64,000 bases of DNA from Lepidurus packardi. Its lineage: Eukaryota; Arthropoda; Branchiopoda; Notostraca; Triopsidae. Location of the stretch: NCBI GenBank assembly GCA_023053545.1, contig JAKZAN010000001.1, positions 13,098,024 through 13,162,023 of the forward strand, given 5' to 3'. The translations under genes were made by a program, and so were the position numbers. The notes under the pieces were generated by a model, which saw only the letters and a list, made by a program, of their open reading frames with translations, was not told the origin of the DNA and did no database searches. Below, in pieces: positions 11,232 to 22,075 of this stretch (its first letter is position 1; each line of letters begins with the position of its first letter).

Positions 11232-14200
11232 GGGGTTTGGAAGATATCTTGCGTGCCGTTTTCGTATACGCCCCCATACCAAACACGTGCACCTCCACGC
11301 GGTAGCTATGTCAAAACAGCAAAGTTAAATAAAAAAAAAATATTTAAAGGAACTACCGAACGCAGTAAAAGCAAGCCGGAGGAATGCTACGAGTCCCGGC
11401 CAGGAGCGATACTCGTTCGGTCACTTCTTCATTTATTCACTATTGCGTCATTTGCGCTCTGGATGAAGCAGGCCAACCTTACCGTAAGACTTCCCGCCTG
11501 ATCTTCTGGGAGACATCGCTGTCCTTTACTTTGGAAAGCGTGGTAGAAATGCCCAAGTCATTGTGGTATGACTAAAAGTGCACAGTTTTTTGTTTTTCTT
11601 GTGGCTTTTGATTGAAGAGGTTCTGGATTATTACTCGGCGACGTTAAGCTTTGAGGTGAAGGTTGAAACTTGAAAGGGAATCTTCCGAAAGCGTAAAACA
11701 AGACAAGGAAACAGTAAAGCGGAATGAATTGGAGTCTGAAAGGGGCACCCCGCCAGAGGCAGCGTGGTTTCTCGGAACAGGAAGAAAATTATCATCTCTC
11801 ATACATTTTTTTGAGATACCCCATAGACGAACAATAGCTCGTAATGAATTGGCAATGAGTCCGCGGCCGTGAGTAGCCCGGAGTCACGTGACCTTTTGCT
11901 GGCCTTTTATGAGCCCATTTCGTGTCGTCTTTGGTGCATGGCGAGGTGCGTTTCTTTAGCCGTTATTCCGCGTTCCACCCCTACCCATGCCTGCGACCAT
12001 AAACTTGTTTATCAAGGCTTATATTATATGTTATTACTGGTGCAGTGCGGGTCTTAAAAAGACTCCCCAAAAACCAACCAAAAGGCGCTGATAGGAAATC
12101 TTTGAGCAAACAATTTATGTTCTTTCCTTTTGCCTATTGCAACTAGGAGAATGGGTTTCTTCGATAAGATAACCACTTAACCACTCACGTATTAGAAGCA
12201 ATTCGCCGTGGCCCACAGAAAAGTCATATGTAACCTCTAAACGGTGGAAAACTACCTTCTGAGCATCCCCGATTCATTAAGGAACTCATCCGTCTTCCGA
12301 TACGTCTCGCTCGGCAGCACGAACGTATTATGTCATTCGCTTCATGTAGGGGAGTTCTCTCGGTGCCTGTTGGTACTGTACTACACTTCTTGTAGTAGTA
12401 GTTTCGCTCTCCTGACTTGGGAAAAGACCAGCGGCAAGGCCATTTGGGAATCGGGCTTCATTCGGACTTAATTACAGAGACGAAATGGTCCCAACTGTAT
12501 TGGCTAAATTTAAGAAACCCTACCACCATCCTGTTCCCCTATTGCAATGATACCATGTGCTTGTATTTGTGTATTTGTGGGTGGAAAGGCGAGCAGTTGT
12601 CATCTACTCGACTGGACGTAACGAAAGACGTCTGGGATTTCATATTGAAACGTGTTATCCTGCTACCACACGTCTGCTTTGCAAGTTAATGACACACCCA
12701 GGTTCATTTCCTGTTGTAATTCGGTTCCAAAAACGGTTTCGTGTATTGCTCGATTCCAAGAAGGACATTTATTGGCGAGTATCATACAGGGCCAACCGTA
12801 ATGTCTTCTACCAACGACCTCCTGCGTCTTCAAGGGCCACTTTTCTTACCTTGACATTGTGGTTTTAAGGGCAGAGGCCAGGAGGTTCCCTACCAAGAAA
12901 ACAAAAAAAAATTCCCAGCAATGCCCCTAGGTGCTCTTGTTATTAATGTATTTATAGGTAAATGTGTAAAAGTTACATTGCTGGACGCTGGGGTGGAACA
13001 ATATCGATAAAGGAAGTAACGGCAACAAGACTGAGGCGTTAACCGTATTGCCTTACCGAATCACGTGTACCGAATTGAGTTACTCAATTTGGAATCTTGA
13101 CAATCCTTACATGTAACCTATTGGCTTGCTTAGTTGTACTTAGCTTGGACTGAAGCTCCTTATAACTGAACCAGACGGTATTAAAGACTTACAATCATCA
13201 AAATCAAATCTTGACGTTTGAAAAAAAGGCTTCTAGTCAACAATACTCTAAGAAGTATTAATTGGTTACTAAATAGCCGTGGCAGAGCTTAGCGACGTGC
13301 AATTTTTGGTTGTGACGTCACCAAAGTACCATGGCGTGGCTTACGGCTACCATAGTTACTATGCTTGAAACAGAAGAAAAATTCTCCTGTATAAACCTTT
13401 GACGTGAGAAAACCGATTTTGGAAGTTTCTTTCCTTAGTAGCTTAATTACTGCTTTATACCTGATAGAAAAATATATATTAATAGAAAACTAGATCGTTC
13501 GCTGTATTGAAGGCATTTAAGATACTTCTTGGTGACGACTTCTGTGTTAACATTCTGTGCGAGAGTGAGATTCTGAAAGATGAGCTTAAAAAATCAAAAT
13601 GTTTCAAACCTAGTTGTTTGATCAACGTTAGGCTGACAAAAATCCTTCGTGCGCAAATTAAAAACAAAAATGCGAAAAACTGTAATGCTTGGCGACTTCG
13701 AATGTGGTATAAGATGACTTCAGAGAGTAACCTATGCCGCTAAGCTTGTTATGTTCAAGCGTGATCTTAAAAGGATCCGAGAAAAAGGGCAGAAAGTGTC
13801 GTCTAAACCAATAGTGTTAGAGAGGACTTACGCAACAGCAAAGTCTGGTAGCCCATTAACGGGATAAGGAGAGGCCTTTTGCTAGATAGCTATAGGCCTA
13901 ACATGGCGTGGCGGCGGTCCTTCATTGAGGCCGTTTACGTTGCTTAGTTAATGAACTTTGCAATGTGTGCGTGTATGCATGTGTGTGTGTCTTCTGGGTC
14001 CAAGGGAGCAAAGCTCCCTTTTATGCAAAAGAGGACGGCAACGCTCTTGCATGGGCTAGAACAAACAGGGCAAGTTGAGGCAGGAGCAGCTATTGAGATG
14101 GAGCAAGGGGAAAACGGTCCAGAAAACGCGTCGACAGCTGAGCCAATATTTTGGCCAAGTAAAGCAAAAGTCTGTCAACACTTTTCCTTCGCGACTTATT

Positions 14201-14459
14201 AACAGCAAGCGTGAAAAGAAAGATGCAAGGGGAAAACAACAACAACAATCACAGTAACGAGAGGTCATAAGACCGTACAAATGCCACACCGTCAAGCGGC
14301 CCAACGTGTAAAACGTAACGAGATTCAGTTAGCATGAAGACAAGACGGGAGGAAAAGGTTAATGAGACTTCATGTTCAACTCCAGTCGAGCTCTTTCTCG
14401 TTCGCGCTTGGGCTCCAAAATATTTTCCATTTTTTCAAAAAGTTGTTCTCGCGCAGTCT
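11232..14459. other. Intergenic, no supported gene
   Basis: Short frames only (the longest, about 100 codons at 12,557-12,868, has no recognisable features). A perfect TGACGTCA occurs at 13,313-13,320. Confidence 0.45.
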
Positions 14460-14642
14460 CATGTGTTTATTATATGCCTACTTTTAAGAGCGTATCTTGG
14501 ACGGCACCCGACTTAAGGACTACAAACCCCTATCCTAACCAAGTCCTTAAGTCGGGTGCAGCGTCGTCCTTGCGTCGTGTCGTCCTTGTGTCGCGTTGCC
14601 TTCCAAGATACGTTCTTAGCAGTGGGCACATAATAAACACAT
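14460..14642. mobile_element. Foldback element containing the 21-bp-period unit (copy B)
   Basis: The two halves pair as long inverted repeats. The left half has TGTGTTTATTATATGCC then CGTATCTTGGACGGCACCC. The right half, reverse-complemented, has TGTGTTTATTATGTGCC then CGTATCTTGGAAGGCAACG. Inside lies a second hairpin, CCGACTTAAGGACT at 14,509-14,522 against AGTCCTTAAGTCGG near 14,542-14,555. The right half carries GTCGTCCTTGTGTCG, the reverse complement of the family unit CGACACAAGGACGAC. It has no coding capacity. A MITE or foldback origin is inferred. Confidence 0.65.
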
Positions 14643-17243
14643 AATAAACGCATAACGGTCTTCTTTGTACTGACTATTTAGGCTCGTTATCTTATCTCGG
14701 CCCCTCTTCCTTATATCGGTGCGTCCAACTTATTAGTTGATAGTAACTTACCGAAAATCTTGGTTGACAAGGCTATAGCATTCGGGGTGGAAGGAAAGGT
14801 AGGGAGGTCGCCACCTTCATGAAAAGTTTTTCTTCCCACCCCCAAAAAAATTTAAAAAATACAAGATGTGAAAAGCTGTTTAGCTCGTTAAATCTTCTTC
14901 GGGGGAAGGGGGGGGGGGACTCTAATTCTATGCGGGCTTTTAAGTCTAGTGTTTTGAATAGCCAACAAGTCAAGGCTTTTTACATTGAAATATGGCCTGG
15001 TTCGCTATTTAAGTTCCCGGGTTCTCAAGTTCTCTTCTCCCATGCTGTGTGCCTTGCCATACCAACAGGGCTTTTGTGTGTGTGAGTTTAGGTTTAAAAC
15101 TCGGGGAAGAAGAAAACGACACTGCCAGGGACCAGGGACTGAAAAGAGATGCAAATAAGGCCCCGTTTCTTGTTATGCCCTAGCGTAACCGCCACGATTC
15201 ACCACCTTTTAAATATGCTACCGTGATTGCCAAGCTTAAAACTTGGGCCCCGGTTCCTTTTTTTTCATAGTATGTAACGGCCTTTTTTCTTTTTGAACTC
15301 GTGTTTTTGGCCCGCTACTGCAGCTACTCCCCTCTACAAGTCATGAGTGTGTGTCGTTGGAAAATTGTTGGCGGTTGCCGGCTCACATATGTTTAACTTA
15401 TTAATAGGCATTTTTTTTCCTTTTCTAAAGGAAACAAGTTTTCTTAAAGCTTACTTGTGTCCCTGGGATGCTTAGTTCAAATTTTTCTAACTTTTCTGGT
15501 GCTTAAATTTCCTCTTTTTTTTCTTTTTACTGTACCCTTGTGGGTTGCTCCTACCCAGCCTTTACTTTTCGTTACGGCTAGTATTTTTAAGAGAGTTAGG
15601 TCTGTTAATTTGAGAAACAAGGTTTTCACGTCCAAAAACTCGGCACTTGTTTGAACTGAGGGGCAAAACCCAGGAACTTTTCAATGGTTTACAGTTTACA
15701 TGTACCTTATCCCTCCCTTCTTCCACTTTTGTTCAAGACCCAAATGAGAAGATTTAGAAGCGGTTAAGTTATTTTTTTCTTTTTTTTTTGTTTGGGGAGC
15801 AAGCCGGCATCTAACTCCAATGCCGTCGACCTTTCTTTTTTCATTTTTTACGAGACTATTATCAGGAGCAATTACCGAACTCACGTAGCTGGAAACGCAA
15901 GGTCGTTTTCCTTCGGTCGATGACAAACTAGACGCTGTGACTTGTACACGTAAGCTTATCCATAAGGATAAGGGTTAACGATTGTTCCACTCGCAAGGCA
16001 ATAACACAAATCATTCATTTTTTTAAACAATAAGCAGAACTTTCTCTTCAAAAAACTATTTATTTCCAAGAATTCATATTTTCCCCAGGTTGGGTTATTC
16101 TAATTTCATAGAAAGAGAGGAAGGATTTGAAAAAAAAAATTGTGGAGGGGGGATCCTCCTTTTCATCCTAATGGACAAGTCTGGAGAGAAAAGTTGCGCC
16201 AGTACACAATAGCGCCTGATGACTTGCTGTTTGCACGCATTTTTTTTTTTTTTTTAAAGGCTTAAAAAAATATCATGCTGTAAGTTGGGCTGCAAGGTCC
16301 TATAACAAGCAAAGGGTTTCCCTATTGCAGCGCTCTCCCGTTGTTTTATGAACCCCGAAAGTCCATTTTTGGGTGCTCGTCTTGATGCAAATTACCCAGT
16401 TTTATCCCAGAAACTATCCCAGCTGGTATTATGATGTAGAGGTACTTGCCGGGGTGCTGGAATGGTTAGAGCTGGCCAACTGTGCCAGAGAGATGAAACA
16501 AGAAAGAAAAAAAAAAGAAGGTAGATAGACCAAAACAAAGCTGTTGGCGTAATATAGCGTTTGGGGACTTTCATTTGACCATCAGAAAAGGATATTAGGG
16601 GATAGGGCCCCTTTGGATTCCGTGGCGAAGACAGCGTTCAACATATGTAGAGACTTTTTAAGAGAGGGGGGGAAGACAGCGACCTATAAAAAAGGCTACT
16701 TTGGGGGGACGAATTTGTTTTTTTCCCCCTACAACGTATACATATAAATGTATATTTATATACATACTCTCCAGGTTTTCATGACGACCTTTTGGGGGAA
16801 GTTGGCGTGGGTCGCGGGGTTCACACGAAATGCCATATATATACTGGTCAGGTGGGGGCGGGGAGTGGGGGAAGAAGGCGAGAGAGGCGTCTGTATTTGC
16901 ATGCCTCCAGCTAACTTTTAAGCAAAATTGTCTCGTAAATAAAGACAAGAGACCCCTCTTGCCTTCCAGATTAACACAATTGATAAGTACACAAGAACAA
17001 GTCAAGTTGAAAGTCAAGAAAGAGACGAGAAGTAACTGGATAAACGTCAACCCCTCACAGAACCAGAAAGAGGCAGTTTTAAAGACTTTTTTGCACGAAT
17101 TATAGAAATTCCCGCGTTCTCGAGTTCGTAGGCTTCACGCTGGCCTAAAGTCAATAAAAGACAGACGAAAATAATGTAAAGAAATACAAGTAATACGACA
17201 AAAAATATAAAAAGCCAGAAATAGTAGTGCAAAGAAATACAAA
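14643..17243. other. Intergenic, no supported gene
   Basis: No recognisable coding sequence. Several oligo-T/oligo-A and oligo-G tracts (for example T15 near 16,240), and a short TA-rich tract near 16,737-16,765. Confidence 0.45.
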
Positions 17244-17245
17244 TA

Positions 17246-17621
17246 CAGTAGATGCCGCTTATTGTGATCGTTTGTCAAGTTAATATTGCTTTTACTAGGC
17301 GGAGATTCTAAAAATCGGAAATATGCAATAGAATGCTACGGTTAATCGGCGCGTGAAATGAACTGGCTGGTTTAAACCCAAGAAACAAAAGCATCGTCTA
17401 CTTTTTGACACTTTCCTACACGTTTCCTCTAGATTCAATTTACCCACTACGTTTATTTGCAACGAGTTTTCAACAATTTCGATAGAGATAATTGAAGAAT
17501 TTATTCCTAACTTAACGGCCGCTTCCCTTTGTGGCAAGTCTTTTAAATGTAACTTGTCAAAAGTTTCAATGCGCCGCAACTTCTCTTTTACAATTAAATC
17601 AACTCTTTTCGCTTTTGAAGC
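17246..17621 (-). mobile_element. Truncated pogo-like element, transposase 5' coding part joined to a terminal repeat
   Basis: The plus strand starts CAGTAGATGCCGCTTATTGT at 17,246 just after a TA, the family terminal repeat. The transposase N-terminus runs toward it on the minus strand. No matching opposite end was found to the right of 17,621, so the copy is truncated or internally rearranged. Confidence 0.6.
17295..17621 (-). pseudogene. Pogo/Tigger-like transposase N-terminal fragment (CENP-B-type HTH)
   Basis: Open from just after a TAG at 17,622-17,624 to a stop at 17,295-17,297, about 108 codons. It reads RVDLIVKEKLRRIETFDKL, then KDLPQREAAVKLGINSSIIS, a CENP-B N-terminal/psq-type helix-turn-helix. 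EETCRKVSKSRR follows, where the second DNA-binding HTH of pogo transposases normally begins. The position equivalent to the start ATG of the copy at 98 is no longer ATG. The DDE catalytic domain is absent, so this is a relic. The codon equivalent to the premature TAA in the other copy is CAA here. Confidence 0.6.
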
Positions 17622-17624
17622 CTA

Positions 17625-19245
17625 CTTTTAGGGTTGTCAACACAATATCCCTTCTAATTTTCCCAGGCAATTCAATGAACTGGGCATTCAATTGAATAGC
17701 CAACTCATTTATTTGTATACATCTTTACGACTTTAAGAGAAAAAATAATATAAAGCAATACAGATACTTCAATCGACGGTTTTTGTGATAGGCAGAAAGG
17801 CGGACACTTTGTTTATTTTATTTATGGTATATTCTTTAAGGCACGGACAATTTAAAACGCCCAATTGATGTGCGTGCAATGCATAGAACCATGGTTTGCG
17901 AAACACAGGCAGTCTGTATCTGGGCAATGAAAACAGTTCCTTTTTTTCCTTCGTTTCCGTGGTGGCTTTTTTCCCTGTCTATCCTCATTTGTTCGAAAAA
18001 AAACTACCTTTCTCTTGTATATTCGTATGTAGGTCTGTATGTGTTCTTTGGGTTGGGTTGCTGTTGCTGGGTGAGGACCTCAGAACTAATATGCATGGCA
18101 AAATAAAGACGGTGTGGTGTATTGCTACGTGTATATCGAGTGTGCTTTATTTTATAATTTTTCTATTTTATTTTCTTACTATATTTCCCCCGGTGTCTGA
18201 ATAAACGTTGGGTTATGGTGTATAGACCTTGCCTAGTACTGCGCTGTGGCCTTTCCACTCCACGTTTTATCAAGGTGGGTATTGTAAAGCTTTGGCCTGG
18301 AATAACAATCAGGCAGGCAGAGAGCCCCTCGTACTGGGGCTGCAGCAGTCCCGTTGCCAGCCGTGCAGCCTCCACCCAACAAACAGCCCAGCACAACCAG
18401 CAGACCAAGGTGACGTGCAACATTGAACACCGCCCTCCATTACTGCGCTACGGAATAAATAGACAGAAAGGGCACCCCCCCAAAAATAAAAAAATGGAGG
18501 TAGGATCCCTTTTCTCTTTTTCGTTAGCCGTGAGACTTATTTAATTTTGGGGATCTCTCGTAAAAAAAAAAAAAAAAAAAAAGAAAAGTCTTTTCTATGC
18601 CATGCCAACCCGACCATTGCTTATATGTTCTGTGCGCTGCTCTTAAAGGTTATCACGTGCACCCAAAAGGTCTATATGTGTAGTGCAGATCTCACTGGAA
18701 CCACAGAAAATGCAATTAAAGTTGTTATAATAAGGTTGGTTACATTGAAGCCAGAGCGTGCCAAAATGTCTCTTTTTGGGTAGTTGCGGGTACCTAAGGG
18801 CGTTTGGCATAGCGTGAGGCCTTTTCGCCTTCTCATAATCCATAACGTGCCTCGGTTTGTCCTTTATGCAAACTTGATTTGGGAGATTGCGCCGGGTAGA
18901 AACAGTATAAAAACACATAGGGACCATTTTAAAAGACGTTAAAACGGCGCGTTGGCGAGGTAGTGATTAAAGTCAGGGGCAAATGCAGAAGCAGTCGCTG
19001 GGAGAGTTTGTGCAACTTTTTATTAAGGTAATTTGCTAGATGTAAACGTAATCATACCCCCTTCCCCTTCGTCCCATAAAAAAAAATTCCTTTCCCTTTG
19101 CTTTTCTAAGCGATGATTTTTTTTTTCAACGAAGAAAATTTGAAGGGGGTTTACCATATACCTTCGACAGTCGAAACTTTTGCGTGCTTTTAACCTCCGA
19201 TTTGGGGGCAAATTTCTTCATACCCTAGTCCCCGGAAAAGAGTTT
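17625..19245. other. Intergenic, no supported gene
   Basis: Nothing recognisable. An A21 homopolymer lies at 18,562-18,582. Overlapping frames on both strands around 18,160-18,540 have no identifiable features. Confidence 0.45.
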
Positions 19246-19249
19246 TATT

Positions 19250-19350
19250 AGGCTTACCGATGCAACGCGACACAAGGACGCCGGACCCCGACACAAGGGC
19301 GCTGCGCCCCGACAGATGGACGCCAGTTTCGTAACCTTTTAAGGGACCAA
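19250..19350. repeat. 21-bp-period repeat array, copy C
   Basis: Three head-to-tail units at 21-bp spacing: ..CGACACAAGGACGCC, GGACCCCGACACAAGGGCG.. and GCGCCCCGACAGATGGACG... It is preceded by GCAACG and followed by a tail AAGGGACCAATAGAATTTCGA shared with copy A at about 4,960-4,980. Confidence 0.65.
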
Positions 19351-19354
19351 TAGA

Positions 19355-20904
19355 ATTTCGAGTTTAAACAGTCTCTGCTCTTTGGTTAAGCGCTAACAAG
19401 ATTAGAAAGTGTTCAAGCCGTATTAAAAATACGTCACAAGGTTAGATTAGGTTAAACGCCCTTCTGTTGGGGTCCGGGGTCCTTGTGACGTATTTTTTTT
19501 TAATCTGGCGTGAAAGTGCTCAAGTAGGAAGAATATGAAACTTTTTCCTCTTGTTTTTTTGCATAGAGTCAAGGAAATCGGAGTTTCCCGCTTGTTAGTA
19601 GGATCTATATGGAAATGTGCAGCAGGGCGTATGTTTGGATAGAGAAAGAGCGAGAATGTAGGGGCGGGGGGGGGGTCTAGCATCCTTTGGCAGCAGTTAA
19701 AGTTGCTCATGATTCTAAAATAGGATGAAAAGAAGATACAAACTGACCAGAAAAGCTATCGCCATAGAAAAAAAGAGTGTAAGGCGCTCCTATATAAAGC
19801 ACCAGAATTAGACCTTGGTATAATAAGAAAGGAAAAATAAAAGGATTAGGAGAGAGAGAGAAGGATCTCCCTTATCTCAAGGCTGCACGATCCTGCGTGA
19901 GTAATTCAACGGGGATTCGTCCGTTAGATTGTTGGACCTATAGGAAAGCCTTGGAAAAGTATCAGATCGTTTCGGTTGGGATCTGGGGATGCTTATTTTT
20001 TTAAAGTCTGGCTACCGCACCGTTGATTAAGGAAACGGCACGGTCTCTCTAACCTTTTTCACTGGGACCATTTCCTCAATCACACACCCCCAAACCTGAC
20101 TTTGATGCCTTTAAATTGTTCAACTTATATTTCCTCATTAGGCATTCATATAATATATTTGTAAGAAGGAAAGATTTATCGAGGTCTTTTTCTTTTTTTT
20201 TTTTTTTCTTTTAGAGGGACTCTCTATCCTCTCTCCTTCTGGGCTCTTCCCTCTTTTGTAAAACGTCCATCGCGATAACAAAAAGAACCAGCAGTGGGCA
20301 CGTGTACATGGGTCAGTGATGAACAGCACCACTGGGCCTCACCTTTCCAGCTTTTACACCACCACAATAGACCAGCTCTTGTACATGCAGACAGCTCTCC
20401 CTCATTACAAAACAAAAAAGAAATAAAAAGAAACGAAAAGACATTAATAACAAAAAGAAAATCATCGATAGGACGACACAACTCAGACATAAATGCAGTA
20501 TAAGACGGCTTTTGTCTTGATGAAGAGAACAAAGCGCTTTCCGTAAAGAGAAAAGAGTCTTCTTATTAAGCTTTTTTTGTCTATTTTTTCTCAGCTTGAT
20601 CTTCTTTTGCGGCTCTTCTTATACTCTCGCCCTGTGCTGCAGATGAAAAGGAGTTGCTGAACGTCGTAGATACCGAAAAGGACCTACTCTTACTCCTCTC
20701 TCCCCTTTTTCCTGGGAAAAAAGTAAGAAAAAAGAACAGAGCTGAAACTAGTTTTTCTTTTCTTTTTGGACCAATAATAGGACCCTAACAATAGCAGTAA
20801 TGAGAGACTTATTCGGTTTGCCCGACTTTTCTGTCGGGAAGGGAGGAAATGGAAATGGAAGGGCAAAAAAGGAGTCTTTGATGGTATTCGTTATCAGCGT
20901 CCCA
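19355..20904. other. Intergenic, no supported gene
   Basis: No recognisable coding sequence. G-rich tract near 19,665 and a short GA-rich tract near 19,850. Confidence 0.45.
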
Positions 20905-21385
20905 TCACCATCAAGTACTTTTCTGGGGAATTATGTACGTCATGACAATTTAAACTCCTATTTAATTTTTTTTTAAATTGCCTTCAATAGGAACTCACTT
21001 TTGAAGTACTTTTCTCATGAATAGTGTCCGTCGTGACAGTTTAAATTTGTATTTATTTTTTTTTCGAAAAAATTGCGTTAAGTAAGGGCTCACTTTTCAA
21101 GTACTTTTCTGGGGAATATTGTCCGTCATGACAATTTATAAATGTCTATTTCTTGATTTTTTGAAAAAAGGCGTTTAGTAATAAAGTAATTTTTTAGTAC
21201 TTTTCGGCGGAATATTGTACGTCATGACATTTTAAATTTCTATTTAGTTCTTTGGGAAAAAAATGCGTTCAATATGAGACCACTTTTAAAGTACTTTTCT
21301 ACCAAATATTGTGCTTCACATCATGACAATTCAAATTCCCATTTAGTTATTTTGGAAAAAAAGGCTGCAATAAGGGTTCACTTCC
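20905..21385. repeat. Tandem repeat, five diverged units of ~91-96 bp
   Basis: Units begin at about 20,913, 21,004, 21,099, 21,195 and 21,289. Each carries AAGTACTTTTC, then AATATTGTACGTCATGACA with variants, then an A/T-rich stretch and a GCGTT..AATA block. Divergence of units suggests an old array, with the start of the unit better conserved than its A/T-rich part. Confidence 0.88.
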
Positions 21386-21593
21386 CTTAAAGTCATATTT
21401 GATTCGTTGACTTTCAATGTGGGAGGCAAAAGAGCATGTAGGAATCGTCCTTTGATTAGGGACGGTAATACACAGTCATCTCTTTGAATTTACTGAGGTG
21501 AATCCCCCCTTCTGCTTCTATAACTTGTCGGTGGTTACAGTGGGTGCGTTGCTTTATTGCTGCCTGGAGACGCTCGAAAGTTGCTCAGCCTCG

Positions 21594-21614
21594 ACACACA
21601 CACACACACACACA
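21594..21614. repeat. (AC)n microsatellite
   Basis: About ten AC units. Confidence 0.9.
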
Positions 21615-22036
21615 TATCGGAAGAAATAATCATCAGAATGAAACTTTTGGCAAAGAAACGAGTTGCCGCCAAGATTGTGACATGACAAGTTTCTGAGGGG
21701 TGGGAAAACCTAGCGATCCTGTATTTCCTTAAAAAATAAATAAAATGAACCAATTAAGCAACACTTGGTTGTAACGTGGTTTACGGTATGTCCCTTTGCT
21801 TGCCATATAGGACATATAGCATAGACCAAAGGAAGGTTCTTCTTTTCTTGTTTCCTACTTATTCTCCCTTTTCTCCCCATTTGCTCTCCTCTTTTTTTCA
21901 TTGTTGCTTGCAGAGGTCATTACAGAGTTGCTTCAAGGCGTGGCGGAGTACTTACTTGAGAGGGTGTGAACGAGTTCATAGGCCTGCAGTATACGTCCGG
22001 GAAAAGAATAAGGGAAGGAAAAGGAACATTTTCTCG

Positions 22037-22075
22037 CCCCCCCCCCCCCCCCCAAAAAAAAAAAAAAAAAAAAAA
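22037..22075. repeat. C17-A22 composite homopolymer
   Basis: A C run followed immediately by an A run. On the minus strand this is oligo-T followed by oligo-G, the same arrangement as at 27,745, 31,301 and 59,523. Confidence 0.95.

Noticed and set aside
17747-17800. Second pogo-like terminal repeat (CAGATACTTCAATCGACGG)
   Set aside because: Only loosely similar to the family end and in the wrong orientation to close the 17,246 element.
20905-21385. Possible CRISPR array
   Set aside because: Eukaryotic context, units ~94 bp and diverged throughout, no short identical repeats with unique spacers, no cas genes.
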